This document shows positions 32,456-41,001 of a stretch of DNA of 64,000 nucleotides, piece after piece. The DNA is from Natroniella acetigena (lineage in GTDB: Bacteria; Bacillota; Halanaerobiia; Halobacteroidales; Halobacteroidaceae), in assembly GCF_023227745.1 (NCBI RefSeq), contig NZ_JALKBX010000008.1, positions 1 through 64,000 of the forward strand, given 5' to 3'. The notes beneath the pieces are model-generated. The model ran no database searches. It saw nothing but the letters and a program-made list of their open reading frames with translations, and had not been told where the DNA came from. The translations under genes and the position numbers were made by a program. Position 1 is the first letter of the stretch, and the number at the start of each line of letters is the position of its first letter.

Positions 32456-32912
32456 CACAGAAAATAAAAATACGAGCAACCTCCCTGCACCGTCCTTCTG
32501 CCACAGGCTAAACCCTGTGGCTTAGATTTTTGACCTTATTATATTCAATTCCTCCTCTTATGATATCATACTTGGAAGCTTTTTAAAATCTAACATGAAA
32601 AAATAGCTTAAAGAAGCATCAGCCCCCTTAAGCTCAGCAATCAAGCAAACTCTAAAACCACCCAACAACTAATTTAACTTCTTTAGTTTGTCCAGTTGTT
32701 AATTGTTCTTGGTTGGTCTGTAACTAGTAAAACAATCAATGTTTTATTATTAATTATTATCCATAATTTTCATATAGGTTGATATTAGGTATGTCAGTCA
32801 ATTTATTTTTCACAAAAATCGAGGAAGAACCAATTTAATTATTTCTATTTCAATAGTATTTAAGCTATTTTGTCTAACTTAATTTTTAAATATTAACTCA
32901 TCTGTTCAATAT
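32456..32912. other. Intergenic region with duplicated promoter fragment
   Basis: A CCACAGG..CCTGTGG hairpin near 32500-32522 followed by T-rich DNA may end the cupin transcript. At 32549-32594 lies a near copy of 31828-31876, the leader of the desulfurase gene (TTCCTCCTCTTATGAT, then GAAGCTTTTTAAAATC). The remaining part is AT-rich without an ORF. Confidence 0.6.
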
Positions 32913-34001
32913 TTAAACCACTAACTCCTCCAACACCATAAACCCTTGATTCTTAGCAATTTGATAAAGTGGTAAAATTGTCTCCTCTAAAGAAGAAACA
33001 AAAAAATCTTTAGTCACATCTTTAGACAAAACCATATTTTGATTCAAACTCAAATAATCCTCCATCTGCTTTTTTGAAAAGCCATACTCCATAGCCATCT
33101 TAAAACCTTTATACTGTACTTCGCAAAATTCTTCTAAAAATTGATCAAGCTTAGGTAACCTATCACTCTTCTTACTATTAACTCGCTTAAAAGTAGGCAC
33201 CAGATTCCAAAGTTCATCATGAAGTACAAAACTCCAAGGAATGAAATGATCTATACTTAAACTTATTTCAGAATTTATTTCTTGACCAGTATAAATATCA
33301 TTAAACGAAACTTTTTCCAATATATCATTCCAATATTTCTTAGCTTTTCTTAAATTTCTTTTCTGTGCTGCAGCTAATTTAAATGGAATAGCGGGAACAT
33401 TAGGATTTCTCTTCTGTAATAAATAAATCAACTTATATTTTAACCATCCTTCAATAATCACCTGGTTATTATAAATATAATCAAACCAGTTTTTATTAAC
33501 AATTATCTTATCTTCTTCTATTCTATAAATTCCTCTATCATCTTTCAAAGAAAGCTTAGCTATCAACTTATTCTTCTTATAATCTTTAACCCCTTTTAAT
33601 TCTGGATAAAAAGGAGATAATAAACGATAAGGTACAAATTTTGATATATGTTTAATTCCTTGCTTAATTATTTCATCATCGACCTGAGATTTCAAAAAAT
33701 ATAATAAATCAGTCTCTTTAATATTTTTGTTCAAATCATAATAATTATAAATATCCAGCACTAGTTTACCTAATTTATCTTGTGAACCAAAATTCAATCT
33801 ATATTCAACGATAGAATACCAACTCTTTACTATCATTCTTAAAACAAGTTGTTTAAAATGAACTTCTTCCTTTCCCTCTTTTATCTCTTCAAAAAGAGCA
33901 GTAAACCAATATAACTTATAACTATTCGTCATCCTCTTTAATTGAAGCATATTCTCAAATGCTTGAATATTCAAATCTAATTGCTTTGGAAGTTTTAACA
34001 A
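32913..34001 (-). CDS. HNH-type endonuclease domain protein
   Basis: A 362-aa protein with a helical N-terminal part that I do not recognise and an HNH (His-Me finger) region at about 255-300: IYTGQEI, then ISLSIDHFIPWSFVLHDELW and NLVPTFKRVNSKKSD. The DHFIPWS His, the NLVP asparagine and the N.KSD end are the usual HNH positions; the zinc-knuckle cysteines often found in this group are absent. Genes of this shape occur in defence islands, and the neighbourhood (Fic, fragments, repeats) is accessory. Role unknown; nuclease activity is inferred. Confidence 0.75.
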   Translation of the reverse strand: MLKLPKQLDLNIQAFENMLQLKRMTNSYKLYWFTALFEEIKEGKEEVHFKQLVLRMIVKSWYSIVEYRLNFGSQDKLGKLVLDIYNYYDLNKNIKETDLLYFLKSQVDDEIIKQGIKHISKFVPYRLLSPFYPELKGVKDYKKNKLIAKLSLKDDRGIYRIEEDKIIVNKNWFDYIYNNQVIIEGWLKYKLIYLLQKRNPNVPAIPFKLAAAQKRNLRKAKKYWNDILEKVSFNDIYTGQEINSEISLSIDHFIPWSFVLHDELWNLVPTFKRVNSKKSDRLPKLDQFLEEFCEVQYKGFKMAMEYGFSKKQMEDYLSLNQNMVLSKDVTKDFFVSSLEETILPLYQIAKNQGFMVLEELVV

Positions 34002-34078
34002 TTCAGCATCTCCTTTTTGATTAACATAATATCTTTATTATGCTATAGCTTAATTGATTAAATTTTGAAAATAGACTA

Positions 34079-34198
34079 TTACTGCCTAAATCTACTGAGC
34101 ATACTAACCAGCCATTCATCTTCTTTTAATCCTTTATTAAATCGTCTTATATTCTCCTTAACTTCAAACAGATTATCTATTAAAATATATCGCTGCAT
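34079..34198 (-). CDS. Short ORF upstream of HNH gene, maybe a gene fragment
   Basis: A 39-aa ORF (MQRYILIDNLFEVKENIRRF...) with a GGAGG site eight bases before the ATG. The same frame is open upstream to about 34330 (FGSEEVLKALGGLRVQDIIT, then EEEFQKEGEVVS), so this may be the C-terminal end of a longer, N-terminally lost gene instead of a true small protein. It lies 77 bp upstream of the HNH gene in the same direction. I do not recognise a family. Confidence 0.4.
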   Translation of the reverse strand: MQRYILIDNLFEVKENIRRFNKGLKEDEWLVSMLSRFRQ

Positions 34199-34392
34199 AA
34201 CGACACCTCCAATTAAATTTAAGCTAACAACTTCTCCTTCTTTTTGAAACTCTTCTTCAGTAATAATATCTTGCACTCGCAATCCACCTAATGCTTTAAG
34301 AACCTCTTCACTCCCGAAGTCATTCTACCTACCCTTTTCTTTATATTTTCTCTTTTACAAAAGAAACTCCTGCCATATAGACAATAATATAC

Positions 34393-34545
34393 AAAAAGCA
34401 GAACCTCCCTTATACAAGAAGCTCTGCTCTACTTAAATTTCTCATTCCATCTATTTTAAACTGCTCAACTATCTCCTGCAACTCACGGGCCAACTCTGCT
34501 AACTCTTGAGATGATCTAGTCACTCTACAAACATCTGACTTATAT
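34393..34545 (-). pseudogene. Duplicated chemoreceptor 3' end plus terminator, copy 1
   Basis: The minus strand encodes degraded NASQDISQMF and ELAELARELQEIVEQFKI, the C-terminus of the chemoreceptor gene at 38932-40890 ([18 protein letters not shown]). It is followed by a copy of that gene's terminator (AAGCAGAGC.../..GGTTCTGCTTTTT). The N-terminal 90% is absent. It lies directly downstream of the fic gene. Confidence 0.8.
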
Positions 34546-34560
34546 CTTGGCTAGCATTAT

Positions 34561-35607
34561 TTACTTCAATCTTTTCCATTTTGCACTTCTTCCTTTTCCT
34601 AATACTTCTATAACCCCTTCTTTCTTTAGTTTCCTAAATACCCTATTAATTGTTGAATCTGAAACATCAGGACAGGCATTTCTTATATCTTCTTTAGTAA
34701 AAGTTCCTAATACATTTTTAACAGCTTGTTCTACTCTATAACTTTTATTTCCTTTTTTATTCTTTACTAACCCTACTCTATCCTCAAATTCTTTATATGC
34801 AACAAGTAACGTCCCTAAAAAATAATCTAACCAAATAAATATATTATGATTAGCATCATGCCAACCTAGTGAAGATTGATTCAAAGTTTTATAATAACTA
34901 GATTTACTTTCTTCAATAATTTTTTCTAAACTAATATATCTTCCAACTTTATAATCATATTTATATAATAATAGTAATGTTAATAATCTTGACATTCTCC
35001 CATTTCCATCATTAAAAGGATGAATACATAAAAAATCTAATATAAAAGTTCCTATTAATATTAAAGGATCAATTTTTTCTTCTCTCATCTCTCTATTTAA
35101 ATAATTACATAATTCCTCCATAGCTTTTGGAGTTTCATATGCAGATAATGGATTAAATCTTACTCTTTTCTCTCCATTAGGTAATACCTCACCTATAATA
35201 TTATCTTGATTTTTCCATTTGCCTCCATTTGCAGGAATAAACTTATATAAATCTCTATGCAATTGCAAAATTATATTAGGATTTATAGGAATAGCATTAT
35301 ACGAAGTGTGTATTGTATTTAAAACATCTTTATATCCTGCAATCTCTCCTTCTGAACGGTCTTTAAGATTTGTATCATCTTTCATTATCTCTTTTAATCT
35401 TTTATCAGTAACAACTATGCCTTCTATACTATTAGAAGCTTTCGTACTTTGAACAACTGCTACTTCTTTTAATTTTTCTAATATTTGTGGAGATTGATTC
35501 ATATACAAATCTTGTTTTCCTTTATATTCATTTATTTTCCCCACTAATTTTACTATATTCATTGGTATCTTTTCATTCTTTAATTTCTCATTTCTAAATG
35601 ACTTCAT
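34561..35607 (-). CDS. Fic-domain AMP-transferase with winged-helix C-terminus
   Basis: A 348-aa Fic protein with the catalytic motif HPFNDGNGRMSRLL at about 196-209. The inhibitory helix SNSIEG (S/TxxxEG/N) lies at about 58-63, before the Fic core, so this is a class II, self-inhibited enzyme. The end (about 270-348) resembles a winged helix: FTKEDIRNACPDVSDSTINR, then VFRKLKKEGVIEVLG. Proteins of this plan AMPylate targets or act as self-regulating modules. I choose the ATG after AAGGTGAG over one 11 codons upstream. Two direct repeats flank its promoter, suggesting autoregulation. Confidence 0.9.
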   Translation of the reverse strand: MKSFRNEKLKNEKIPMNIVKLVGKINEYKGKQDLYMNQSPQILEKLKEVAVVQSTKASNSIEGIVVTDKRLKEIMKDDTNLKDRSEGEIAGYKDVLNTIHTSYNAIPINPNIILQLHRDLYKFIPANGGKWKNQDNIIGEVLPNGEKRVRFNPLSAYETPKAMEELCNYLNREMREEKIDPLILIGTFILDFLCIHPFNDGNGRMSRLLTLLLLYKYDYKVGRYISLEKIIEESKSSYYKTLNQSSLGWHDANHNIFIWLDYFLGTLLVAYKEFEDRVGLVKNKKGNKSYRVEQAVKNVLGTFTKEDIRNACPDVSDSTINRVFRKLKKEGVIEVLGKGRSAKWKRLK

Positions 35608-35629
35608 AAATATACTCACCTTCCCTATT

Positions 35630-35709
35630 AATATGTTCATTTAATTTCTTATGACTATATTTATTATAACATAAACATCATCATTTTAATATAAATATGT
35701 TCATTAAAT
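35630..35709 (-). promoter_or_regulatory. fic promoter flanked by two direct repeats
   Basis: The 16-bp sites AATATGTTCATTTAAT (35630-35645) and AATATGTTCATTAAAT (35694-35709) differ at one position and lie either side of a minus-strand TATAAT (35663-35668). This is the layout of an operator pair; the winged-helix end of the Fic protein itself is a candidate binder. The -35 box is weak. Confidence 0.6.
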
Positions 35710-35744
35710 TACAAATGAGTATATTAAGGCTTTTGAAAAGTTCT

Positions 35745-35838
35745 ACTCTCATTCTATCTTAAATCTTAAACTGCTCAACTATCTCCTGCAACTCACGGGC
35801 CAACTCTGCTAACTCTTAAGATAATCTAGTCACCTTTG
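35745..35838 (-). pseudogene. Duplicated chemoreceptor 3' end, copy 2
   Basis: It is nearly identical to the part of copy 1 at 34445-34530, again encoding ELARELQEIVEQFKI and preceded by a stop in the upstream region. It lies just upstream of the fic promoter, so the two tail copies form direct repeats around the fic unit. Confidence 0.78.
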
Positions 35839-35934
35839 CCCATTTTTTTATCAATCTTAATCAATCTCTTAAATAATGCAGGAATTATCTTCTTAATAGC
35901 GAATGATTAATTTGAAAGTTCAAAATTTAATACC

Positions 35935-36250
35935 CAGTAAACTAAGTGCCTTTAACTACGGTTAAGGGAGAATAGGGAATCAGGTGCAAATCCTGAACGA
36001 ACCCGTCACTGTAATTAGCTATAAAAGCATTGAATATTTAATACTGAATATTGGATAATTAAAGTTCAAGATCAAAAAACATATTCATTGCTAAAAGGCT
36101 TAATAATACCACTTGGGTCAACTAGTAACTAGTGATTAGTAATTGGTAATTAGTAAATTAACAACTAATTACTAGTCACTATTTGCTAACCCCCAGGGAA
36201 GGTGAAGTCTTTACAGCTAGAAGTCAGGAGACCTGCTTGGTTTATTAATA
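35935..36250 (+). promoter_or_regulatory. Cobalamin (B12) riboswitch with repeats in variable arms
   Basis: Core elements are visible in order: AGTGCCTTTAACT, then GGGAATCAGGTGCAAATCC, CCCGTCACTGTAA, ACCACTTGGG, CCCCCAGGGAAGG, and finally the B12-box AGTCAGGAGACCTGC. The arms between the CACTGT core and ACCACTTGGG, and between that and CCCCCAGGG, hold a TTGAATATT repeat (36028-36060) and an ACTAGT-type repeat (36120-36186), so the aptamer is about 310 nt where about 200 is usual. A terminator follows at 36283, pointing to transcriptional control of the AOR2 operon. Confidence 0.87.
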
Positions 36251-36282
36251 GCTTTTTAATTAAAAAGTTTGAGGATGATGGT

Positions 36283-36318
36283 AAAGTTCTCAGCCGTTAA
36301 CGGCTGGGAACTTTTTTA
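36283..36318 (+). terminator. Riboswitch expression-platform terminator
   Basis: AAAGTTC.CAGCCGTTAA and TTAACGGCTG.GAACTTTTTT form a long GC-rich hairpin with a T-run, 40-70 nt before the first gene. B12 binding would be expected to favour it. Confidence 0.9.
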
Positions 36319-36354
36319 TTTTTAAACTAAAAATATCAGATGAGGAGGAGTAAA

Positions 36355-36618
36355 ATGCAAAAGAAAATTAGTATTAATTATGACCTCTGCCGAGGCTGTC
36401 GCCGATGTGAAATCGCCTGTTCTTGGCGTCAAGAAGGAAGTGTCAAGCTAGAACGGGCCAAGGTAAAGATTGAGGTAAAAAACCAAGGTGCTACTGAATT
36501 ACCTATCTTTGAGCAACAGTGTACAGCAAGACCTTGTACTAAAGAGGCTCCTAAATGTGTAACAGCTTGCACCTTCGGAGCACTAGAACTTATTGAGGAG
36601 GGAATTAATAATGAATAA
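36355..36618 (+). CDS. Ferredoxin-like 4Fe-4S subunit for AOR2
   Basis: An 87-aa iron-sulfur protein: CRGCRRCEIAC near the N-terminus (CxxCxxCxxxC) and a second group QQCTARPCTKEAPKCVTAC. This arrangement matches small electron-transfer subunits of AOR and DMSO-reductase-like enzymes. The frame begins five codons earlier, but GAGGAGG fixes the ATG at 36355. It overlaps the AOR2 start by eight bases, so it is translationally coupled and probably the electron acceptor or linker of that enzyme. Confidence 0.88.
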   Translation: MQKKISINYDLCRGCRRCEIACSWRQEGSVKLERAKVKIEVKNQGATELPIFEQQCTARPCTKEAPKCVTACTFGALELIEEGINNE

Positions 36619-38497
36619 AAAATCTCATGCTTGGCAAGGAAAAATTCTCTGGGTTAATTTGACAACTGAAGAGATATCAACTACTCCACTGGACAAAGAA
36701 TTGCGAGAAAAATTTCTAGGACAAGCAGGTATCAATGCCAAATTATTATATGATCATCTAGAACCAGGAATTGATCCTTTAAGTCCAGAAAATCATTTAA
36801 TCTTTGGGGTTGGCCCGCTAACAGGAACATTGGCCCCTTGTTCTGGTCGCTTCACTGTAACCGCTAAATCACCTTTAACCAATGCCTTTGGAGACTCTAA
36901 CTGTGGTGGTCATTGGGGGCCAGAGTTAAAGTATGCTGGCTACGATCATATTGTTATTACAGGTAAGTCTAAGCAACCTGTATTTATATGGATTAATGAC
37001 GACAAAATAGAGTTAAGAGATGCTAGTAAGCTGTGGGGTAAGACTACCAACGAAACTGAAGATCAGCTCAAAGAAGAGTTGGCAGATGAGAAGGTTCAAG
37101 TCGCTTCTATTGGCCCAGCTGGTGAAAATCTGGTCAACTTCGCAGCAATCATCTGTAACTATTCCCGTGCTGCTGGAAGAACAGGGATGGGAGCTGTCAT
37201 GGGCTCTAAAAATTTAAAAGCAATAGCTGTCCGAGGGACTAACCGATTAACTGTAGCCCAACCTCAAGAATTCTCAGCTACAGTCTCAGAAAGTGAAGAA
37301 AGCATCTTAGCTGATCCGTTGTATGAATTCTCATCAACCTTCGGTACCCCTGCAATCATGAGAATGGCCCAAAACCTTGGCTTTTTACCTACTAAAAACT
37401 TCCAAGAATCGACCTTTGCTGGAGCTGATAAGTTGAGTGGAGAAAGATTACTAGAAAACTACGTCACAAGACAAAAAGGATGCTTTAACTGCCCAGTCAG
37501 CTGTAATCGCTACTATGAAGTAACTGAAGGTGAATATGAAGGCACTACCGGAGAAGGACCAGAGTACGAAAACTTAGGAGCTTTTGGTAGTAAGTGTGGC
37601 AATGATAATCTCCCTTCTGTCTTAAAGAGTAATGATTTAGCCAATAAGCTAGGTCTAGATACAATCTCTACTGGAACTGTAATCGGTTGGGCAATGGAAC
37701 TTTTCCAGCGCGATATATTGACTACTGTTGATACAGACGGTTTAAATCTTGAGTGGGGTAATCATCAAGCAATCATCAAGCTAATCGAAAAGATTGCTTA
37801 TCGAGAAGGACTAGGCGATATTCTAGCTTATGGAGCCCTTCAAGCTTCCAAAAAAATAGGTAACTCTGCTGAAGATTATGTAATACATATCAAAGGAATG
37901 GAGTACCCTTCTGTTGATGTTCGAGGAACCAAAGGAATGGCCTTAGGCTTTGCTGTCTCACCACGAGGAGCAGATCATTTAAAGGCTCTACCTCTCTATG
38001 AAGTAGCTCCTGAAGTCTATCAAAAAGACATCAAAAAAGAGCTCGGTATTGAAATTGGAGAAGAATACTGGAAAAAATACGAGACTAAGCCAGAACTAAT
38101 TGCTTGGCATGAAGACTGGCATTGTATTGTCGATTCTTTAGGCTTATGTAAGTTAGAAGGGATTGCTCTCAAGCCTCTCCGACCATGCCACTTTACTGAT
38201 CTATTGTCCACTGCTACTGGTTGGGAGATTACAGAAGAAGAACTGCGAACAATAGGAAAGCGAATTTGGAATTTGGAGCGATTATTCAACGCTCGCGAAG
38301 GATTTACTCGTCAAGATGATCTTCCACCAAAGAGAATATTAAATGAACCAATCAGCACTGGACCATCTAAAGGTGAAACTCTGGACCAAGATAAATTTGA
38401 AAGTATGCTCGATCAATACTACAAGCTTAGAGGCTGGACAGCCCAAGGGATTCCAAGCAAAGAAAAATTAGAAAAATTGGAGTTGGAGGTTGAATAA
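36611..38497 (+). CDS. Aldehyde:ferredoxin oxidoreductase (tungsten type), AOR2
   Basis: A 628-aa AOR family enzyme. Typical blocks are WQGKILWVNLTTEEI at the start, GTLAPCSGRFTVTAKSPLTN, GRTGMGAVMGSKNLKAIAVR, the cluster cysteines KGCFNCPVSCNR (CxxCxxxC) and LGLCKLEG near the end. It is longer than AOR1 and has the classic CxxC spacing. GAGGAGGG precedes the ATG. It has its own ferredoxin upstream and MoaD-like gene downstream. The operon sits behind a cobalamin riboswitch, so B12 status appears to control it. Confidence 0.93.
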   Translation: MNKKSHAWQGKILWVNLTTEEISTTPLDKELREKFLGQAGINAKLLYDHLEPGIDPLSPENHLIFGVGPLTGTLAPCSGRFTVTAKSPLTNAFGDSNCGGHWGPELKYAGYDHIVITGKSKQPVFIWINDDKIELRDASKLWGKTTNETEDQLKEELADEKVQVASIGPAGENLVNFAAIICNYSRAAGRTGMGAVMGSKNLKAIAVRGTNRLTVAQPQEFSATVSESEESILADPLYEFSSTFGTPAIMRMAQNLGFLPTKNFQESTFAGADKLSGERLLENYVTRQKGCFNCPVSCNRYYEVTEGEYEGTTGEGPEYENLGAFGSKCGNDNLPSVLKSNDLANKLGLDTISTGTVIGWAMELFQRDILTTVDTDGLNLEWGNHQAIIKLIEKIAYREGLGDILAYGALQASKKIGNSAEDYVIHIKGMEYPSVDVRGTKGMALGFAVSPRGADHLKALPLYEVAPEVYQKDIKKELGIEIGEEYWKKYETKPELIAWHEDWHCIVDSLGLCKLEGIALKPLRPCHFTDLLSTATGWEITEEELRTIGKRIWNLERLFNAREGFTRQDDLPPKRILNEPISTGPSKGETLDQDKFESMLDQYYKLRGWTAQGIPSKEKLEKLELEVE

Positions 38498-38498
38498 A

Positions 38499-38789
38499 AT
38501 GACTGTCACAGTCAAATACTTTGCTACTTTCTGTCTCGAAACCAACTTTACCCAACAAGAAGAGTTGACTTTAGAGGAAAATACAACAGTAATTGAGTTA
38601 ATCCAACTCTTAACTGATAAGTATGGAACAGGTTTTGAGAAACGTTTATTTACTGCTGAAAAAGAGCTAAATCCTTTATGTTGGATTATTGTTAATCAGC
38701 AACGTCTGAAGAAGAAGAATGAATTGAACCTGAAATTAAATCCTGAAGATACAATCTCCTTCTCACCTCCAATGATAATGGGAGGGTAA
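38499..38789 (+). CDS. MoaD/ThiS-like sulfur carrier of the AOR2 operon
   Basis: A 96-aa beta-grasp protein (MTVTVKYFATFCLETNFTQQ), with KLNPEDTISFSPPMIMGG at the C-terminus giving the Gly-Gly tail. It is longer than the MoaD at 9517 (77 aa) because of an insert around residues 40-60. GGAGG precedes the ATG, one base after the AOR2 stop. It presumably serves pterin dithiolene formation; no adenylating enzyme is encoded next to it, so the ThiF-like protein at 8837 could serve both. Confidence 0.85.
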   Translation: MTVTVKYFATFCLETNFTQQEELTLEENTTVIELIQLLTDKYGTGFEKRLFTAEKELNPLCWIIVNQQRLKKKNELNLKLNPEDTISFSPPMIMGG

Positions 38790-38836
38790 AACCTGCAGGG
38801 GCTTATTATAAGCCTCTGCAACTCAAATAACCAAAT

Positions 38837-38880
38837 GCAAAAAAGCAGAACCTCTCTTATACAAGAAGTTCTGCTTTCCT
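38837..38880 (-). terminator. Terminator of chemoreceptor mcp1
   Basis: AAAGCAGAAC and GTTCTGCTTT arms around a 17-base loop, followed on the minus strand by a T-run. A copy of this hairpin is attached to the receptor tail fragment at 34393. Another hairpin (TGCAGGGGCTTA/TAAGCCTCTGCA, 38795-38821) lies between it and the moaD stop. Confidence 0.8.
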
Positions 38881-38931
38881 TAAATTTTTCACTCCATCTA
38901 TCTTAAATTTTAAACTGCTCATCCATCTATC

Positions 38932-40890
38932 TTAAATTTTAAACTGCTCAATTATTTCTTGCAACTCATGGGCCATCTCCGCTAACTCCTGGGATGATCT
39001 AGTCACATCTTCAGACATATGGCTTATGTCTTCCGTAGCATTATTCACTTCATCACTGTGCTGAGCCAGATCAGTAGTCGAACTAGCCGTCTCTTCTATT
39101 TGAGCTGAAGATTCCTCTACCGACCTTTGAATCTCTTTAAAAGCACTTCCTGTCTCTTGAGCAATCTCCTTGCCTTCCTGTGCCCTACTCTCTACTTCTT
39201 CTACCTTCTCCAATCCCTTTTTAGATTGCTTCTGCGTTTTGGTAACCAACTCTGCAATCTCACCTGTCGCATCAGCTGTCTGTTCCGCAAGTTCCCTAAT
39301 CTCCTCTGCCACTACTGTAAATCCTCGCCCATGCTCTCCTGCATTTGCTGCTTCTATAGAAGCATTTAAAGCTAACAAATTAGTCTGTTCAGCTATCCCG
39401 GTAATTAATTCAATTATTCTTCCTATCTCTTCAGAAGTACTATCTAATTCATTAATTACTTCTACTGTCTTATTGACCGATCGATTGATCTCTTCAATTT
39501 TATTTACAGTACTTTCAATATTCTGACTCCCCTTATCAGCCTGCGAATTAGCTTCCTCAGAAAAACTGGCTACTTCTTGAGCACTGGCTGAAATCTCCTC
39601 AATACCTGCTGCCATATTCTCTATTAAATCATTAGTTGTCTCTATAGTGGCATTACCTTCTTCTGCTGAAGCTGATAATTCTTCACTATAAGCCAATAAA
39701 CTTTCAATCTTATCTCTCAACTGAATAACCATCTCTCGTAAATTACTCTTCATCTTATTTAAGGCTACACTAGCCTGCCCAATCTCATCCTGAGATTTAA
39801 CTTCTATGTCAGAAGTGAGATCGTTATTAGAAATCTCTTCTTTAAATCTATTAATCGGATCAGTAACTAGCTTCTTAATAGATAACCATCCAACTAGAAT
39901 GGCTAATATTACGATAACAACTAAGATTACTACAATAATCCTTAACAACTCATAAACTGATTCCATAACTTCTGCTTCATCGATGTCAGATAATAAAGCC
40001 CAGTTTACTCCTGCAATTTCAACAGGAGTATAAGCACTAATCACATCAATCCCCCGATAATCAGGTACTATTTCTACTCCACTTTGACCCTGCAAAGCTC
40101 TATTGGCAGTCTCCATATCGATCTCTAAATCCAGAATAGTACTCTCGTCACTAAAGCGTGAGTCTGATCTCATTAAATTATCAGTACCCACTAAATAAGT
40201 CTCTCCACTTTCACCCAGACCTGCTCTCTCTTGCATAATACTATTAATCTGATCAATAGATGTCTGTAAAACTACCACTCCTAACTGAACACCTTCATCA
40301 TCGATCACAGGTGCCCCAATAAAAGAAGCAGGTTCATCACTAGGCTCATACATAGAAAAATCAATCAAACTGATCCCACTTAAGCCCTCTTGATAAGCTT
40401 CAGCCAAACCAGAATCACTGTAAGAGCCCGTAACTAAGTTAGTACCTAAATCATCTTCTTCAGCGACTGTATAGATAACATTACCATCTAAATCAATCAA
40501 AAAGAGATCATAATAACCATAAGTATTATTAAAGTTACTTAACTCCTCATCATAAAGAGCTTCTGCCTCAGCATACTCTTGACTATCTAAACCTTCTTCA
40601 AAAACTTCAGTAAAGTCAGGCAAGGCTCCTCTAACTGAGGAATCCTGGGCCAAAACTTCTATATCTCTAAATCTTTCTTGAAAGTAATCCTCAATATAAC
40701 TTTTCTTTACCTCTCTTACTGCTTCTAACTGTTGCTTATTTTCTGCAATTAAGGTGTTTGAAACTATATTATAACTTAATAAAGCAAGTCCACTTAAACT
40801 AACTATAATTAATATAATAAATGCATTATTTAATTTGAAACCAATACTTAAATCACTTATTTTTTTTAATTTCAACCTACTCTTCAACAT
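38932..40890 (-). CDS. Methyl-accepting chemotaxis protein, dCache type (mcp1)
   Basis: A 652-aa chemoreceptor: TM1 at about 24-44, an extracytoplasmic dCache sensor (about 55-312, with [17 protein letters not shown] and [12 protein letters not shown]), TM2 at about 317-336, HAMP (about 337-390) and a cytoplasmic signalling coil with the hairpin tip [20 protein letters not shown], which binds CheA/CheW. AGGAGG precedes the ATG. The last about 30 codons and the terminator occur as partial copies at 34393 and 35745, and the stop region is itself duplicated (38880-38945). The ligand is unknown. Confidence 0.95.
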   Translation of the reverse strand: MLKSRLKLKKISDLSIGFKLNNAFIILIIVSLSGLALLSYNIVSNTLIAENKQQLEAVREVKKSYIEDYFQERFRDIEVLAQDSSVRGALPDFTEVFEEGLDSQEYAEAEALYDEELSNFNNTYGYYDLFLIDLDGNVIYTVAEEDDLGTNLVTGSYSDSGLAEAYQEGLSGISLIDFSMYEPSDEPASFIGAPVIDDEGVQLGVVVLQTSIDQINSIMQERAGLGESGETYLVGTDNLMRSDSRFSDESTILDLEIDMETANRALQGQSGVEIVPDYRGIDVISAYTPVEIAGVNWALLSDIDEAEVMESVYELLRIIVVILVVIVILAILVGWLSIKKLVTDPINRFKEEISNNDLTSDIEVKSQDEIGQASVALNKMKSNLREMVIQLRDKIESLLAYSEELSASAEEGNATIETTNDLIENMAAGIEEISASAQEVASFSEEANSQADKGSQNIESTVNKIEEINRSVNKTVEVINELDSTSEEIGRIIELITGIAEQTNLLALNASIEAANAGEHGRGFTVVAEEIRELAEQTADATGEIAELVTKTQKQSKKGLEKVEEVESRAQEGKEIAQETGSAFKEIQRSVEESSAQIEETASSTTDLAQHSDEVNNATEDISHMSEDVTRSSQELAEMAHELQEIIEQFKI

Positions 40891-41001
40891 ATTGTACCTC
40901 CTACTTTATTTTAATTTTAAGAAATCAATGTCATTTATTTCCTAATGACTATTACATACTTCTACTTATATAATCCTAATCCCTGCAAAATAGATATTTT
41001 T

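Noticed and set aside
35935-36318. Moco/Tuco riboswitch, expected for a tungsten enzyme operon
   Set aside because: The conserved blocks (GGTGCAAATCC, CCCGTCACTGT, AGTCAGGAGACCTGC) are those of cobalamin riboswitches; I see no Moco-type core.
39127-39526. Plus-strand open frames within mcp1
   Set aside because: Antisense to the coiled-coil signalling domain; low-complexity translation and no start signals.
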